Below, in pieces: positions 29,918 to 37,976 of a DNA stretch of 64,000 nt; positions within the stretch are counted from its first letter, which is position 1; every line of letters begins with the position of its first letter. The notes under the pieces are model-generated. The model was not told the DNA's origin and ran no database searches. It saw nothing but the letters and a program-made list of their open reading frames with translations. The stretch covers positions 38,573 to 102,572 of the forward strand of contig NZ_LKAJ02000003.1 of NCBI RefSeq assembly GCF_001431295.2. Reading direction: 5' to 3'. The position numbers and the translations under genes were made by a program. Origin of the DNA: Candidatus Berkiella aquae (GTDB lineage Bacteria > Pseudomonadota > Gammaproteobacteria > Berkiellales > Berkiellaceae).

Positions 29918-31324
29918 ATGGTTTCAAGTCGTAGACGAGATTTTATAAAAAATGCAGCAAAAGGAGCAGTCGGGTTAGGCGTTGCTTTTGCCGCAACCTC
30001 CGTCAGCAGAGTTGCTCTTGCTGCTTTACCTGAAATAGCAACTGTTAATGGTCCAAAAACATTACCTCCAGCGCTTCCTGATAGTGGCCGCCCTTTTCAT
30101 CCTGTTGTGACGTTAAACGGTTGGTCATTACCTTGGCGCATTAAAAATGGCTGGAAGGAATTTCATTTAGTTGCAGAGCCTGTGATACGGGAATTTGCTC
30201 CTGGAATGAAAACGCACTTATGGGGTTACAATGGCCAGTCACCTGGGCCTACTATAGAAGTTGTAGAGGGCGATAAGGTGCGCATTTTTGTGACTAATCG
30301 ACTCCCTGAGCACACGACTATCCACTGGCATGGGCAGCCGCTGCCTAATGGTATGGACGGGGTAGGGGGCTTGAACCAGCCTCAAATCAAGCCAGGTAAA
30401 ACTTTTGTGTATGAATTTGAAGCTATGCGAAGTGGAACCTTCATGTATCATCCGCATGCTGATGAAATGGTTCAAATGGCCATGGGCATGATGGGATTTT
30501 GGGTAACGCATCCCAAAGATCCAGATTTTATGAAAGTTGACCGTGATTTCTGTTTTCTGCTGTCATCTTATGATATTGATCCTGGCAGCTATACTCCTAA
30601 AATCGCTACTATGACCGATTTTAATTTATGGTCTTTTAATAGTCGCGTTTTCCCCGGTATTGATCCCCTGGTTTGTCGACAAAATGATCGTGTGCGAATT
30701 CGCGTTGGTAATTTAACAATGACAAACCATCCTATTCATTTACATGGAATGGAATTTGTTGTTGCAGGTACTGATGGTGGCTGGATTAGGCCTGAAGCGC
30801 GTTGGCCTGAAGTCACAACAGATATAGCTGTTGGGCAAATGCGAGCTATAGAATTTGATGCATATTTACCTGGAGACTGGGCATTTCATTGCCATAAATC
30901 ACATCATACCATGAATGCAATGGGTCATGATGTGCCTACGATGATTGGTGTTGATACGAAAGATATTAACAATAAAATAAAAAATCTTATTCCAGACTAT
31001 ATGTCAATGGGCGAAAATGGTATGGCTAGCATGGGTGAGATGCAAATGCCTTTGCCAAAAAATACACTTCCGATGATGACCGGCAATGGTCAATTTGGGC
31101 CTATAGAAATGGGCGGGATGTTTACCGTAGTTAAAGTACGTGAAAATCAGAAACCAGGCGACTATAGTGATCCTGGTTGGTATCAAAACCCTAAAGGAAC
31201 TGTGGCTTATGAGTGGACAGGAAGCGTCGATAAACCACATCGAGCTCATACTGACACTAAAATGCCAAATAGCATGGAGCTAAAAGTACGTAAACCACAT
31301 TCGCATAAACATAAATGCGAATGA
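29918..31324 (+). CDS. Tat-exported multicopper oxidase (copper oxidase)
   Basis: 468 aa with a twin-arginine signal (SSRRRDFIKNAAKG). The four copper-ligand blocks are complete: TIHWHGQPLP (HWH at 136-138), YHPHAD (about 178-180), HPIHLHG (about 272-278) and HCHKSHHTMNAMGH (about 324-337), covering the type 1 and trinuclear sites. The C-terminal part adds a Met-rich stretch (SMGENGMASMGEMQMP) and a His tail (HSHKHKCE). The role expected for this group is periplasmic oxidation of Cu(I) or substrates linked to copper tolerance. AAGAGGA precedes the ATG. A decayed second copy lies at 32595. Confidence 0.92.
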   Translation: MVSSRRRDFIKNAAKGAVGLGVAFAATSVSRVALAALPEIATVNGPKTLPPALPDSGRPFHPVVTLNGWSLPWRIKNGWKEFHLVAEPVIREFAPGMKTHLWGYNGQSPGPTIEVVEGDKVRIFVTNRLPEHTTIHWHGQPLPNGMDGVGGLNQPQIKPGKTFVYEFEAMRSGTFMYHPHADEMVQMAMGMMGFWVTHPKDPDFMKVDRDFCFLLSSYDIDPGSYTPKIATMTDFNLWSFNSRVFPGIDPLVCRQNDRVRIRVGNLTMTNHPIHLHGMEFVVAGTDGGWIRPEARWPEVTTDIAVGQMRAIEFDAYLPGDWAFHCHKSHHTMNAMGHDVPTMIGVDTKDINNKIKNLIPDYMSMGENGMASMGEMQMPLPKNTLPMMTGNGQFGPIEMGGMFTVVKVRENQKPGDYSDPGWYQNPKGTVAYEWTGSVDKPHRAHTDTKMPNSMELKVRKPHSHKHKCE

Positions 31325-31631
31325 TTGACCTGATCACTTAATAGAATGTCATAAACTTAGTATCGATTAGGAGGCGTGTATTACCCAGTAAAAATTATGA
31401 TACATTTGCAACATGCTATTTAACTTACCTAATCGTGTGTAGAGTGTTTACTATAAAAGTTCAAATACTGTAAATAGATCCGATTTGTTACAACAACACA
31501 ATACAAACTGTTGTTGCCTATAAATGCAATGATAACTTTAACTTTCGTAAATCAATTATTTAAGACATAGATTGTTTAAACGAGTACTTATACTTTTAAA
31601 ATGTAACTTTAAACTTGAAAGGGGTAAAAAA

Positions 31632-31997
31632 ATGCATAATGGAAAGACAATTACTTTGCTAGTGCTCGTTAGCTTGGGACTAGGTGCGCATGCTGTGAAT
31701 GGAATGGATTACCAAGGAATGGATAAACCAGATCATAAAGTGATGACCGTTCAAAAAGAAATGAAAGAGATGGATAAAAAAATGATGGATGCTATGGGGG
31801 ACAAAGATAAAATGTATGATAAACGTTTTATGGAATTAATGATTTCACATCATGAGGGTGGAATTAAAATGGCTAAGGATGCAATAAATAACTCAGAAAG
31901 GAGCGAAATAAAGGATATGGCTAAAAAAATAATTGAAACTCAAAAGAAAGAAATAAACCAAATGGAAGGGTGGAAGAAGTCTTGGTATCAGGAATAA
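31632..31997 (+). CDS. DUF305-family periplasmic protein, probable copper binding
   Basis: 121 aa from the ATG at 31632, with AAAGGGG upstream; the longer in-frame start at 31572 has no SD. A signal peptide ends near HAVNG. The mature protein is Met-rich (EMDKKMMDAMGDKDKMYDK) and has the DUF305 core MISHHEGGIKMAKDA, which in related proteins supplies His/Met copper ligands. It is transcribed separately from the oxidase operon after a 307-base gap. Confidence 0.82.
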   Translation: MHNGKTITLLVLVSLGLGAHAVNGMDYQGMDKPDHKVMTVQKEMKEMDKKMMDAMGDKDKMYDKRFMELMISHHEGGIKMAKDAINNSERSEIKDMAKKIIETQKKEINQMEGWKKSWYQE

Positions 31998-32594
31998 TCC
32001 TAAACTTTTATGGGGGCCGCGAAAGGGATTGCTTGCTTTGCGGCTGCCTAATCATTTAAAGCTCAGGGATAGGCCTATATCAGTATGTTTTTAAAAAATT
32101 TTAAATGGCGCCCACCCAACCCCGTTAATTTTACGCTCACTAGATATAAATAACTCAACTGATCTTAACTAAGTTTATCAACTTTAGTCGGTAAGTACAT
32201 AGGAATATCGCGCCTCTGCTGGATAAGTCTCATCAGAAGTCCGCTTACTAGGAATAACTTGTCGCGCATGTCGGGGTCACCGCGTTTGTCTATGGGAATG
32301 CTGGGGCCATATCTACAAATAATTGTTGCGCAAAACACAAAACAACATATGAGTGCCCAAACTCAATGTGTGACTTTTGTACGCCGACAATTATGTTTGC
32401 TATGATTCATTTACATATTCCTTAACCCTGTCCCAATCGTAACCTTACTTCTGGTACTCTAATATACTGATTTGTATAAATTTTCACCCTATTGTGTCCC
32501 ACAGAATTGTTGCGACAGTGTCTCAAGATTTGAAATAAGGTTTGAAAAGGTATTTCACATTAAAATACGCGCATCAAATGAATCATCTAAAAAG
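31998..32594. other. Gene-free stretch of about 600 bases
   Basis: I see no convincing gene. Just after the DUF305 stop, GCCGC and GCGGC (about 32014-32045) with AAAG/CTTT can fold, possibly as a weak terminator without a T run. A 13-base string (AGCTCAGGGATAG, near 32059) recurs near 34169, next to another pseudogene. The rest has stops in all frames and may be decayed sequence. Confidence 0.4.
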
Positions 32595-32941
32595 CTGAGC
32601 ACACAACGGTTTACTGCAACCCCTGCCTAACGACATAGACGGAGTATGGCTTAAATCAGCCTCAAATCAACTCAGGTAAAACTTTTGTGTATGAATTTGA
32701 AGCTATGCAAAGTGGAAGCTTCATGTATCATCCACATCCAATGGTAGGCATCCCAAAGATCCTAATAAAATCAGAAACCAGGAGACTAAAGTAATTCTCG
32801 TTGGTATCAAACCCTAAAGGTACGGTGGCTTATGAATGGACAGGAAGCATTGATAAGCCACATCGAGCTCATTTAGATTTTAAAAAGCAAAATGATGTGG
32901 AACTAAAAGTCCGTAAACCCCTTTCTCATAAACATGAATGA
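32595..32941 (+). pseudogene. Decayed second copy of the multicopper oxidase
   Basis: Two blocks closely match the intact oxidase gene. About 32595-32735 matches the region coding for its first Cu motif and the TFVYEFEAM segment, with small deletions and a lost HWH motif. About 32775-32941 matches the last 50 codons, including GTVAYEWTGS and the His-rich end, to a stop. The roughly 240 codons between are gone and frames are broken. So this is the remnant of a duplication or of a second acquired copy. Confidence 0.85.
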
Positions 32942-32961
32942 AGTTTACTGAGTCTATGCTT

Positions 32962-33309
32962 TTAGTGTTTTGCCATTTTTTTGCAAGATTCAGCGCATTC
33001 CCAGCAAATTTTGGCACATTCCTTCATCAAGTCATCATCTTTACCTATTTTTTCACAATCCTCAGCACAATTTTTACAGGCTTGAGCACAAACATCGCAA
33101 GTTTTAGGATGTAAATTTGAGGTTCGTAGCATAAAATCTGCGCTAGTTTGGCAGATTTGAGCACAATCAAGCAGGATATTAATGTGCTTTGGATCTGAAT
33201 GTTCATTGCCTTTTTTTAAACAATGATTAATGGTCTCCGTGCATTTAGTATGGCATTCTAAACAGTTGTCAATGCAGCTGCGAATTTCGCTGCTTACTTG
33301 GTGTGGCAT
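32962..33309 (-). CDS. Csp-type four-helix copper-storage protein
   Basis: 115 aa with 16 cysteines spaced as CxxxC and CxxC along helices (CIDNCLECHTKC, CAQACKNCAEDC, CAKICWECAESC). This is the pattern of four-helix-bundle copper-storage proteins (formerly DUF326), which hold many Cu(I) ions inside the bundle. No signal or Tat sequence is present, so it is the cytosolic (Csp3-like) type. GGAGATAAT stands ahead of the ATG. It faces away from the oxidase remnant and would act as a cytoplasmic Cu(I) buffer beside the efflux systems. Confidence 0.88.
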   Translation of the reverse strand: MPHQVSSEIRSCIDNCLECHTKCTETINHCLKKGNEHSDPKHINILLDCAQICQTSADFMLRTSNLHPKTCDVCAQACKNCAEDCEKIGKDDDLMKECAKICWECAESCKKMAKH

Positions 33310-33503
33310 ATATTATCTCCTTCTTTGGTAGATAGTCACATAAAGATAGCATACTTAAAGAAGTATATTTTATTACCATTATAAAAATATACAGGGAAAA
33401 CTCACTTGAATGTTATTTTAACTTTGCAAAAAAATCGCATTGTTGCTTAAATTAATAAATCTGTTTTCATTTAGAATTTGGGAACAATTTTGAGGGTTAT
33501 AAG

Positions 33504-33602
33504 ATGATGATGGAGCATATGGGTCATTATATAGGGTTCGGGCTAGGAATTTTATTAACTATTATTGTAGGAGTAATAATTGTAAAAGTAATGAAAAAGT
33601 AA
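33504..33602 (+). CDS. 32-aa single-helix membrane peptide
   Basis: ATG at 33504 with GAGGG about 9 bases upstream. The peptide has a Met/His-rich start (MMMEHMGHYI) and one membrane helix (GFGLGILLTIIVGVIIVKVM) with a basic end. Small Met/His membrane peptides of this type are found near copper ATPases, and the remains of such an ATPase follow directly. Expression is unproven, but SD, start and stop are clean within otherwise decayed DNA. Confidence 0.45.
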   Translation: MMMEHMGHYIGFGLGILLTIIVGVIIVKVMKK

Positions 33603-33675
33603 GGCTTTTACTATATCGATTAACAATAAAAATTTTAACCTATTTTTTCTAAATGAAACTAATTTCTCTTGCGCA

Positions 33676-34350
33676 ACCCATAAATCAGGCAAGTAGTACC
33701 AGGATTTTGTTAAATATGTGGGATGAGTTTAGAGCCTGAAAAAGTAGCTTCTTTGATAAAAGAAGATGATGAATTGATTGATATGAATCGTAGATTTTGG
33801 ATTGCAGCGTTTTTATCTCTTCCTTTACTAATTATAAGTATGATCATTTTTTGGATGAAAAATGGCAGAATTACATTGTAATGCAACCTTTTTTTAATTG
33901 GGCTTAATTTAGTTGTCGACACCAGTAGTATTGTGATGTAGCTTACCATTTTTTTACCTGCTTGGTCTTCTTTACAAAATCGTAGTCTACACATGTTCAC
34001 ATTGATCGCACTATGCGTCGGTATTGTTTATGGTTATAGTTATAGTGTTATTGTAATGCTGATGTCTAACATATTAATGGAGTAGATTAATAGGGGGAAA
34101 AGTAATTGAAGTTATTTTAAACCTGCTGCCCTTATTACCTATTAGTTTTACTTGGTCAGGTACTAGAGCTCAGGGATAGATCACGTTCAAATATGCATAG
34201 AACGACAATTCCTCTTCCTGAAGTTTAAGTTGGCGATATGTTAAAAGTTCGACCTGGTGAAAAGTTACTGTCGATGGTGTGCTCACCGGGGAGAGCAGTG
34301 TTGAACAATCGATTATTACGCGTGAATCTGTTCCCGTGGAAAAGTATGGG
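33676..34350 (+). pseudogene. Shattered copper-transporting P-type ATPase (CopA-like)
   Basis: Pieces in different frames reconstruct the N-terminal half of a P1B ATPase. There is a heavy-metal-binding motif (near 33690-33740, PGFC.ICGMSLEPE with frameshifts), the first membrane region (DMNRRFWIAAFLSLPLLI), then LQNRSLHMFTLIAL at about 33970, and the actuator region at about 34240-34345 (GDMLKVRPGEK, then an SIITRESVPVEK form of the TGES motif with Arg replacing Gly). Frameshifts, in-frame stops and missing parts are many, and the phosphorylation and ATP-binding domains are absent. It lies in the copper cluster where an intact copA would be expected. Confidence 0.75.
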
Positions 34351-34379
34351 TTAATTCCTCTCTAGTAGCAATCACGATA

Positions 34380-34673
34380 TTAGTGATTGCCGTGGCCGTT
34401 AGAGCGTTGATGCCCTGAATAATGCTCATCATAGTCGTGATTTATAAAATCATAACGTTGGTGTTTATAATGATTTAAATCATATCCGTACCATTCATTC
34501 CAATTGTTGCGACCATCACGATTCTCGTGGGTGGCATGGTGTCCATTATGATGACCGCCGCCGCCACCATGGTTTCCTGCGTCATGTCCACCGTGTGGCC
34601 CCCCATATGCGACAGAAGAGAGAGCAAATCCTAGCACCAATAATACATTTAATAAAATTGTTTTTAAAACCAT
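34380..34673 (-). CDS. Secreted His/Gly-rich small protein
   Basis: 97 aa with a signal peptide (TILLNVLLVLGFALSSVAYG) and a mature part packed with His and Gly (GGPHGGHDAGNHGGGGGHH) followed by Asn/Tyr/Asp-rich sequence (NHYKHQRYDFINHDYDEHY). No family recognised; likely an extracytoplasmic metal binder, judged by composition and copper neighbours. An 8-bp inverted repeat (GCAATCAC/GTGATTGC, 34365-34387) spans its stop codon and could end transcription, though no T tract follows. Confidence 0.6.
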   Translation of the reverse strand: MVLKTILLNVLLVLGFALSSVAYGGPHGGHDAGNHGGGGGHHNGHHATHENRDGRNNWNEWYGYDLNHYKHQRYDFINHDYDEHYSGHQRSNGHGNH

Positions 34674-34704
34674 AAAACCTCCCTTTATAAAAGCAAAGGT
34701 ATTC

Positions 34705-35058
34705 CTATTTTGGTATGCACTCCATCACGATTTTTTGCTTACCAGGAAAAGCATTTCCACTGCATGCAAGATGTAATTTATCCTGTCCTTTGACGGAAAA
34801 TGCAGCAATAGCTATATTAGACCCAGAATCATTTGGCACCGTGAATTCGTTTCTAGAATTAGGTTTAATTTTAAAATAACCTGCTGGTACTCCGCCTCTA
34901 AAAAGTTGAGCATTTATTTCAGTATTTTCGAAAGCAGGTTTTTTTGCAGTTGAATATTCTAGGGAATAAGTTACATGAGAGGAAATAGCATTTTCACTAA
35001 TTAACAGGACTGCTATTCCTAATGCTACCAATGAGGATGCACGCTTTTTATGCCACAT
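34705..35058 (-). CDS. Secreted protein of unknown function (117 aa)
   Basis: An N-terminal signal segment (SLVALGIAVLLISENAISS) is followed by a strand-rich domain of about 90 aa with two Cys near the end (HLACSGNAF, VMECIPK), which could form one disulfide. I do not recognise the family. It lies 31 bases upstream of the His/Gly-rich gene on the same strand, so the two may be one transcript. GGAGGAAG stands just before the ATG. Confidence 0.6.
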   Translation of the reverse strand: MWHKKRASSLVALGIAVLLISENAISSHVTYSLEYSTAKKPAFENTEINAQLFRGGVPAGYFKIKPNSRNEFTVPNDSGSNIAIAAFSVKGQDKLHLACSGNAFPGKQKIVMECIPK

Positions 35059-36006
35059 AACTTCCTCCCATAATTTTACATTATCACGTTTGATATGCCT
35101 TTGTTGTGTAGGCTCACATAATTGAGCTGTTTAATGAAAATTGTCCCTTTTATAAAAAAAGCGACCTGATAGTTTTAAATTTGATTGAAATAACTTTTAA
35201 CTTAAAAACGTTTTAAGTTAAAATATTCTTTATTTAAAAGATCGAATGTGTGACCGCAATTTTTGTGCATTTTTACTTAAGGAAGTAACCCTCCATAGAA
35301 GTATGTAATAACGCTGAAAGTTTATCCATGACCTACAACCAAGTTGATAATACACTGCAATTTATAGCCTAAAGCTATCACCATTTCCTCGTCGTTTAAT
35401 CGTATCTTTTCATGTTCTACCCTCGTTTAAGGGGGCTTTACATTATCTCTAAAGCAGGTTGGATAAAAATGCCGGTGCAGGTCAGCGTCATAAAGCAAAG
35501 ACAGGTATTTAAAGCTCTCGATAGCTTCAAGCGCTAATAACATCTAACAAAGCGCGCATGCAAGCTAGATAACTCCTTGTGTTTTCTTAGACAAATCTGT
35601 TTTTTCTATATATTATTTATTTAGGTACATAAAAGTACTTTCAAAATGTTAATAGTATAGCCAATGAATTTTATACTAAGCTGTGAGTATTGTAGTGCAC
35701 CTCATTTAAACCGGTCCACTTAGTTGTTAATTAACGGCTAGTACTATGACTATTATCTAAAGCCGGAAATATCTCTGAAGTTATTTTTTCATTTACTTCG
35801 AGATTAAAGCAAAATGTTCTGAGATTTCTAAATGTCTTGTTTAAAATTTATTGATGGATGCCAATCATTTGTCAATGATATTTAAAAAGTAGGAAGCTGT
35901 AGAAGAGAAGTCAACATTATACGGTCGGTTGCTTAATGCACTGAAGCGAGCAAATAATCTAATTATATACAAACTTAAAAATATAAATTTAAGAGTAACA
36001 TTTGTT
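35059..36006. other. Gene-free stretch with a 29-bp palindrome
   Basis: I find no gene in about 950 bases. The clearest structure is a perfect 13-bp inverted repeat around a 3-base centre at 35195-35223 (TTTTAACTTAAAA and its complement), about 140 bases upstream of the 34705 gene. It could be an operator or an AT-rich bidirectional terminator. The stretch 35290-35900 has dense stops and no recognisable remnants. Confidence 0.4.
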
Positions 36007-37398
36007 ATGGAAAATATGCTCGACAAAATTAAGCATAGCGTAAGAAATATTTTTAAAATCAACCGTAAAAATGTAATTATAAAAACTAATGATGTTAATT
36101 TTAGTATGGATGAAAATTCCGATATATCCATGATTCCCATTATTAATTACCATGTTATTGTGATTTGTGGACTCTTGTTTTTGCTCGTTGCTGGGATATG
36201 GGCAAACTTTGCAGTAATGGATGTCGTTACTGTCGGGCAAGGAAAAGTCATTCCATCCAGTAATATGCAAGTTATACAAAATCTAGAAGGCGGAATTATC
36301 AAAGATATCTTAGTTAAAATTGGAGATGTCGTCTCGCCTGAACAAGAGTTGATGATTATTGATGATACTAGGTTTGTCTCATCGCTTAAAGAAAGCGAAA
36401 CCCAAATTTATGGGTTAAAAGCAAAAATCGCACGATTAACTGCTGAGTCCAATGATGCTGAATTATTATTTCCTAAAGACATAGAGGATAAATATCCTCA
36501 ATATGTAACTTCCGAAAGAAATTTATATCATTCAAGTGAAAAAGAACTTGAAGTTAAATTGAATATTCTTCAAGACGAAGTCAAACAGAAAAGTCAGGAA
36601 TTAATTGCATCAAAAGGAAAAAAGGAACAGATACAAAGAAGCCTAGAGCTTGTGAAGAAAGAATTTGAACTAACGCAACCACTAGCAAAGTCAGGAGCTG
36701 TTTCGCCAGTTGAGGTCTTACGACTTGAAAGAACAGTCAATGATTTACAAGGAGATTTGCAGCAAACTGAACTATCTATTCCTAAATTGGAAGCAAGCTT
36801 ATCTAGCGCTAAAAGTAAGATGAATGAATTGCGTGCTTCAGATAAGACCGAAGCATTAACCGAGCTGAATAAAGCAAAAGCAGAATATAACAAGTTAGTG
36901 GAAACGACAAAAGCTGCCACAGATCGAGTTACTCGGACGATTGTTCGTTCACCAGTAAAAGGAATCATCAATCAAGTTAAAGTAACAACTGTGGGAGGCA
37001 TTATTCAACCTGGACAAGACTTACTTACAATAGTTCCGTTGAATGATACTTTAGTGATTGAAGCTAAGATTCGCCCTGTTGATATTGGATTTTTAAGACC
37101 AGGATTACCAGCTACTATAAAGGTGTCTGCCTATGATTTTTCTATTTATGGTGGTTTAAAGGGTACAGTGGAGCACATTAGTGCAGACACTATTAAAGAT
37201 GAAAAAAAGAATCCTTTCTATGTGATTCGTGTTCGAACTTCAGGGCGTAATTATTTATTAGGAAAGCATGGTGAAAGATTAAATATTATCTCCGGCATGA
37301 GCGTAACTGTTGACGTTTTGACAGGACATAAAACAGTATTAGAATATTTGCTCCAGCCCATCATAAACGCAAAGCAAAGTGCGATGAGGGAAAGGTAA
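36007..37398 (+). CDS. HlyD/LapC-type type I secretion membrane fusion protein
   Basis: 463 aa from ATG 36007; an in-frame TTG at 35929 is unlikely. One membrane helix near residues 47-70 (VIVICGLLFLLVAGIWANFA) leads to the classic HlyD start (GQGKVIPSSNMQVIQNLEGGIIKDILVKIGD, split here by family convention into barrel and lipoyl parts). Then come about 200 aa of coiled coil (KSQELIASKGKKEQ...) and the C-terminal barrel (VRSPVKGIINQVKV, VKVSAYDFSIYGGLKG). This is the adaptor of RTX-type type I secretion (LapC, Legionella LssD). No ABC transporter or TolC partner lies beside it, so it is an orphan here, though the protein looks intact. Confidence 0.85.
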   Translation: MENMLDKIKHSVRNIFKINRKNVIIKTNDVNFSMDENSDISMIPIINYHVIVICGLLFLLVAGIWANFAVMDVVTVGQGKVIPSSNMQVIQNLEGGIIKDILVKIGDVVSPEQELMIIDDTRFVSSLKESETQIYGLKAKIARLTAESNDAELLFPKDIEDKYPQYVTSERNLYHSSEKELEVKLNILQDEVKQKSQELIASKGKKEQIQRSLELVKKEFELTQPLAKSGAVSPVEVLRLERTVNDLQGDLQQTELSIPKLEASLSSAKSKMNELRASDKTEALTELNKAKAEYNKLVETTKAATDRVTRTIVRSPVKGIINQVKVTTVGGIIQPGQDLLTIVPLNDTLVIEAKIRPVDIGFLRPGLPATIKVSAYDFSIYGGLKGTVEHISADTIKDEKKNPFYVIRVRTSGRNYLLGKHGERLNIISGMSVTVDVLTGHKTVLEYLLQPIINAKQSAMRER

Positions 37399-37743
37399 AT
37401 GATTTTAATTTGATAAGTAAATTTACGAAGTCATTAAGCCTTAATAACATGTCGCTTCAAAGATAAATATGAATGACGAATAAAATTAAGTGAGATGAAA
37501 AATAACAATGAAAGTCCATGTTTAACCAGCTCATGCCGCAAGCAAAAATGAAATAGATTCTGTTAACCTTTGGATGTAAGTCCAAAAGAGATCGATGCAT
37601 GTGTTAATTGCATATAATACTAAAACATTAAAATTGTTGTAATGAGTTGATATATCCGCAGTCCATTCTTTGCTTTTCGCCTACATGCTTGTAGCTAAAC
37701 AGTTAAGGACTCCCAAAGCTAATATTAAATACGTTATAAATGA
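37399..37743. other. Gene-free AT-rich stretch before the GC-rich block
   Basis: No gene seen. A short inverted repeat (TTTGGA/TCCAAA, about 37569-37586) could be a weak terminator after the HlyD-type gene. Base composition switches sharply at about 37743, where the GC-rich block starts. Confidence 0.4.
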
Positions 37744-37960
37744 ATTCGCGGTCAAATTGAAGCTATCGAATGCGCACTGGAGGGTGAAAAAGACTGCACA
37801 GAAGTCTTACAGCAAATTGCTGGCGCTCGCGGCGCCATCAACGGCCTGATGGCGGAAGTGATCGAAGACCACATGCACGCTGCCAACCCGTCAGACCGAC
37901 GCCGAACGCACGAAAGGCGCCGAAGAGCTGATCGACGTCGTTCGTGCCTATCTTAAATAA
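37744..37960 (+). pseudogene. Truncated, frameshifted CsoR/FrmR-family metal repressor
   Basis: The frame from 37744 encodes [20 protein letters not shown] and [20 protein letters not shown], the core of the CsoR/RcnR/FrmR (DUF156) family, including the Cys in DCTEVL and the His in DHMHAA. The N-terminal helix is missing: a TGA sits directly before the first conserved residue. Near 37895 a one-base shift separates it from the proper C-terminus ([16 protein letters not shown], stop 37958-37960). It is 16 bases upstream of a P1B ATPase gene and would have been its repressor. GC-rich, unlike the DNA to its left. Confidence 0.75.
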
Positions 37961-37976
37961 CTGAAGGAAGACCGAC

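Noticed and set aside
31998..32594. Regulatory RNA or riboswitch after the DUF305 gene
   Set aside because: Only a weak GC hairpin without T run; nothing matches a known class.
35865..36279. Minus-strand ORFs rich in Ile/Phe over the HlyD-type start
   Set aside because: They are the complement of an AT-rich N-terminal region; hydrophobicity comes from AT bias.
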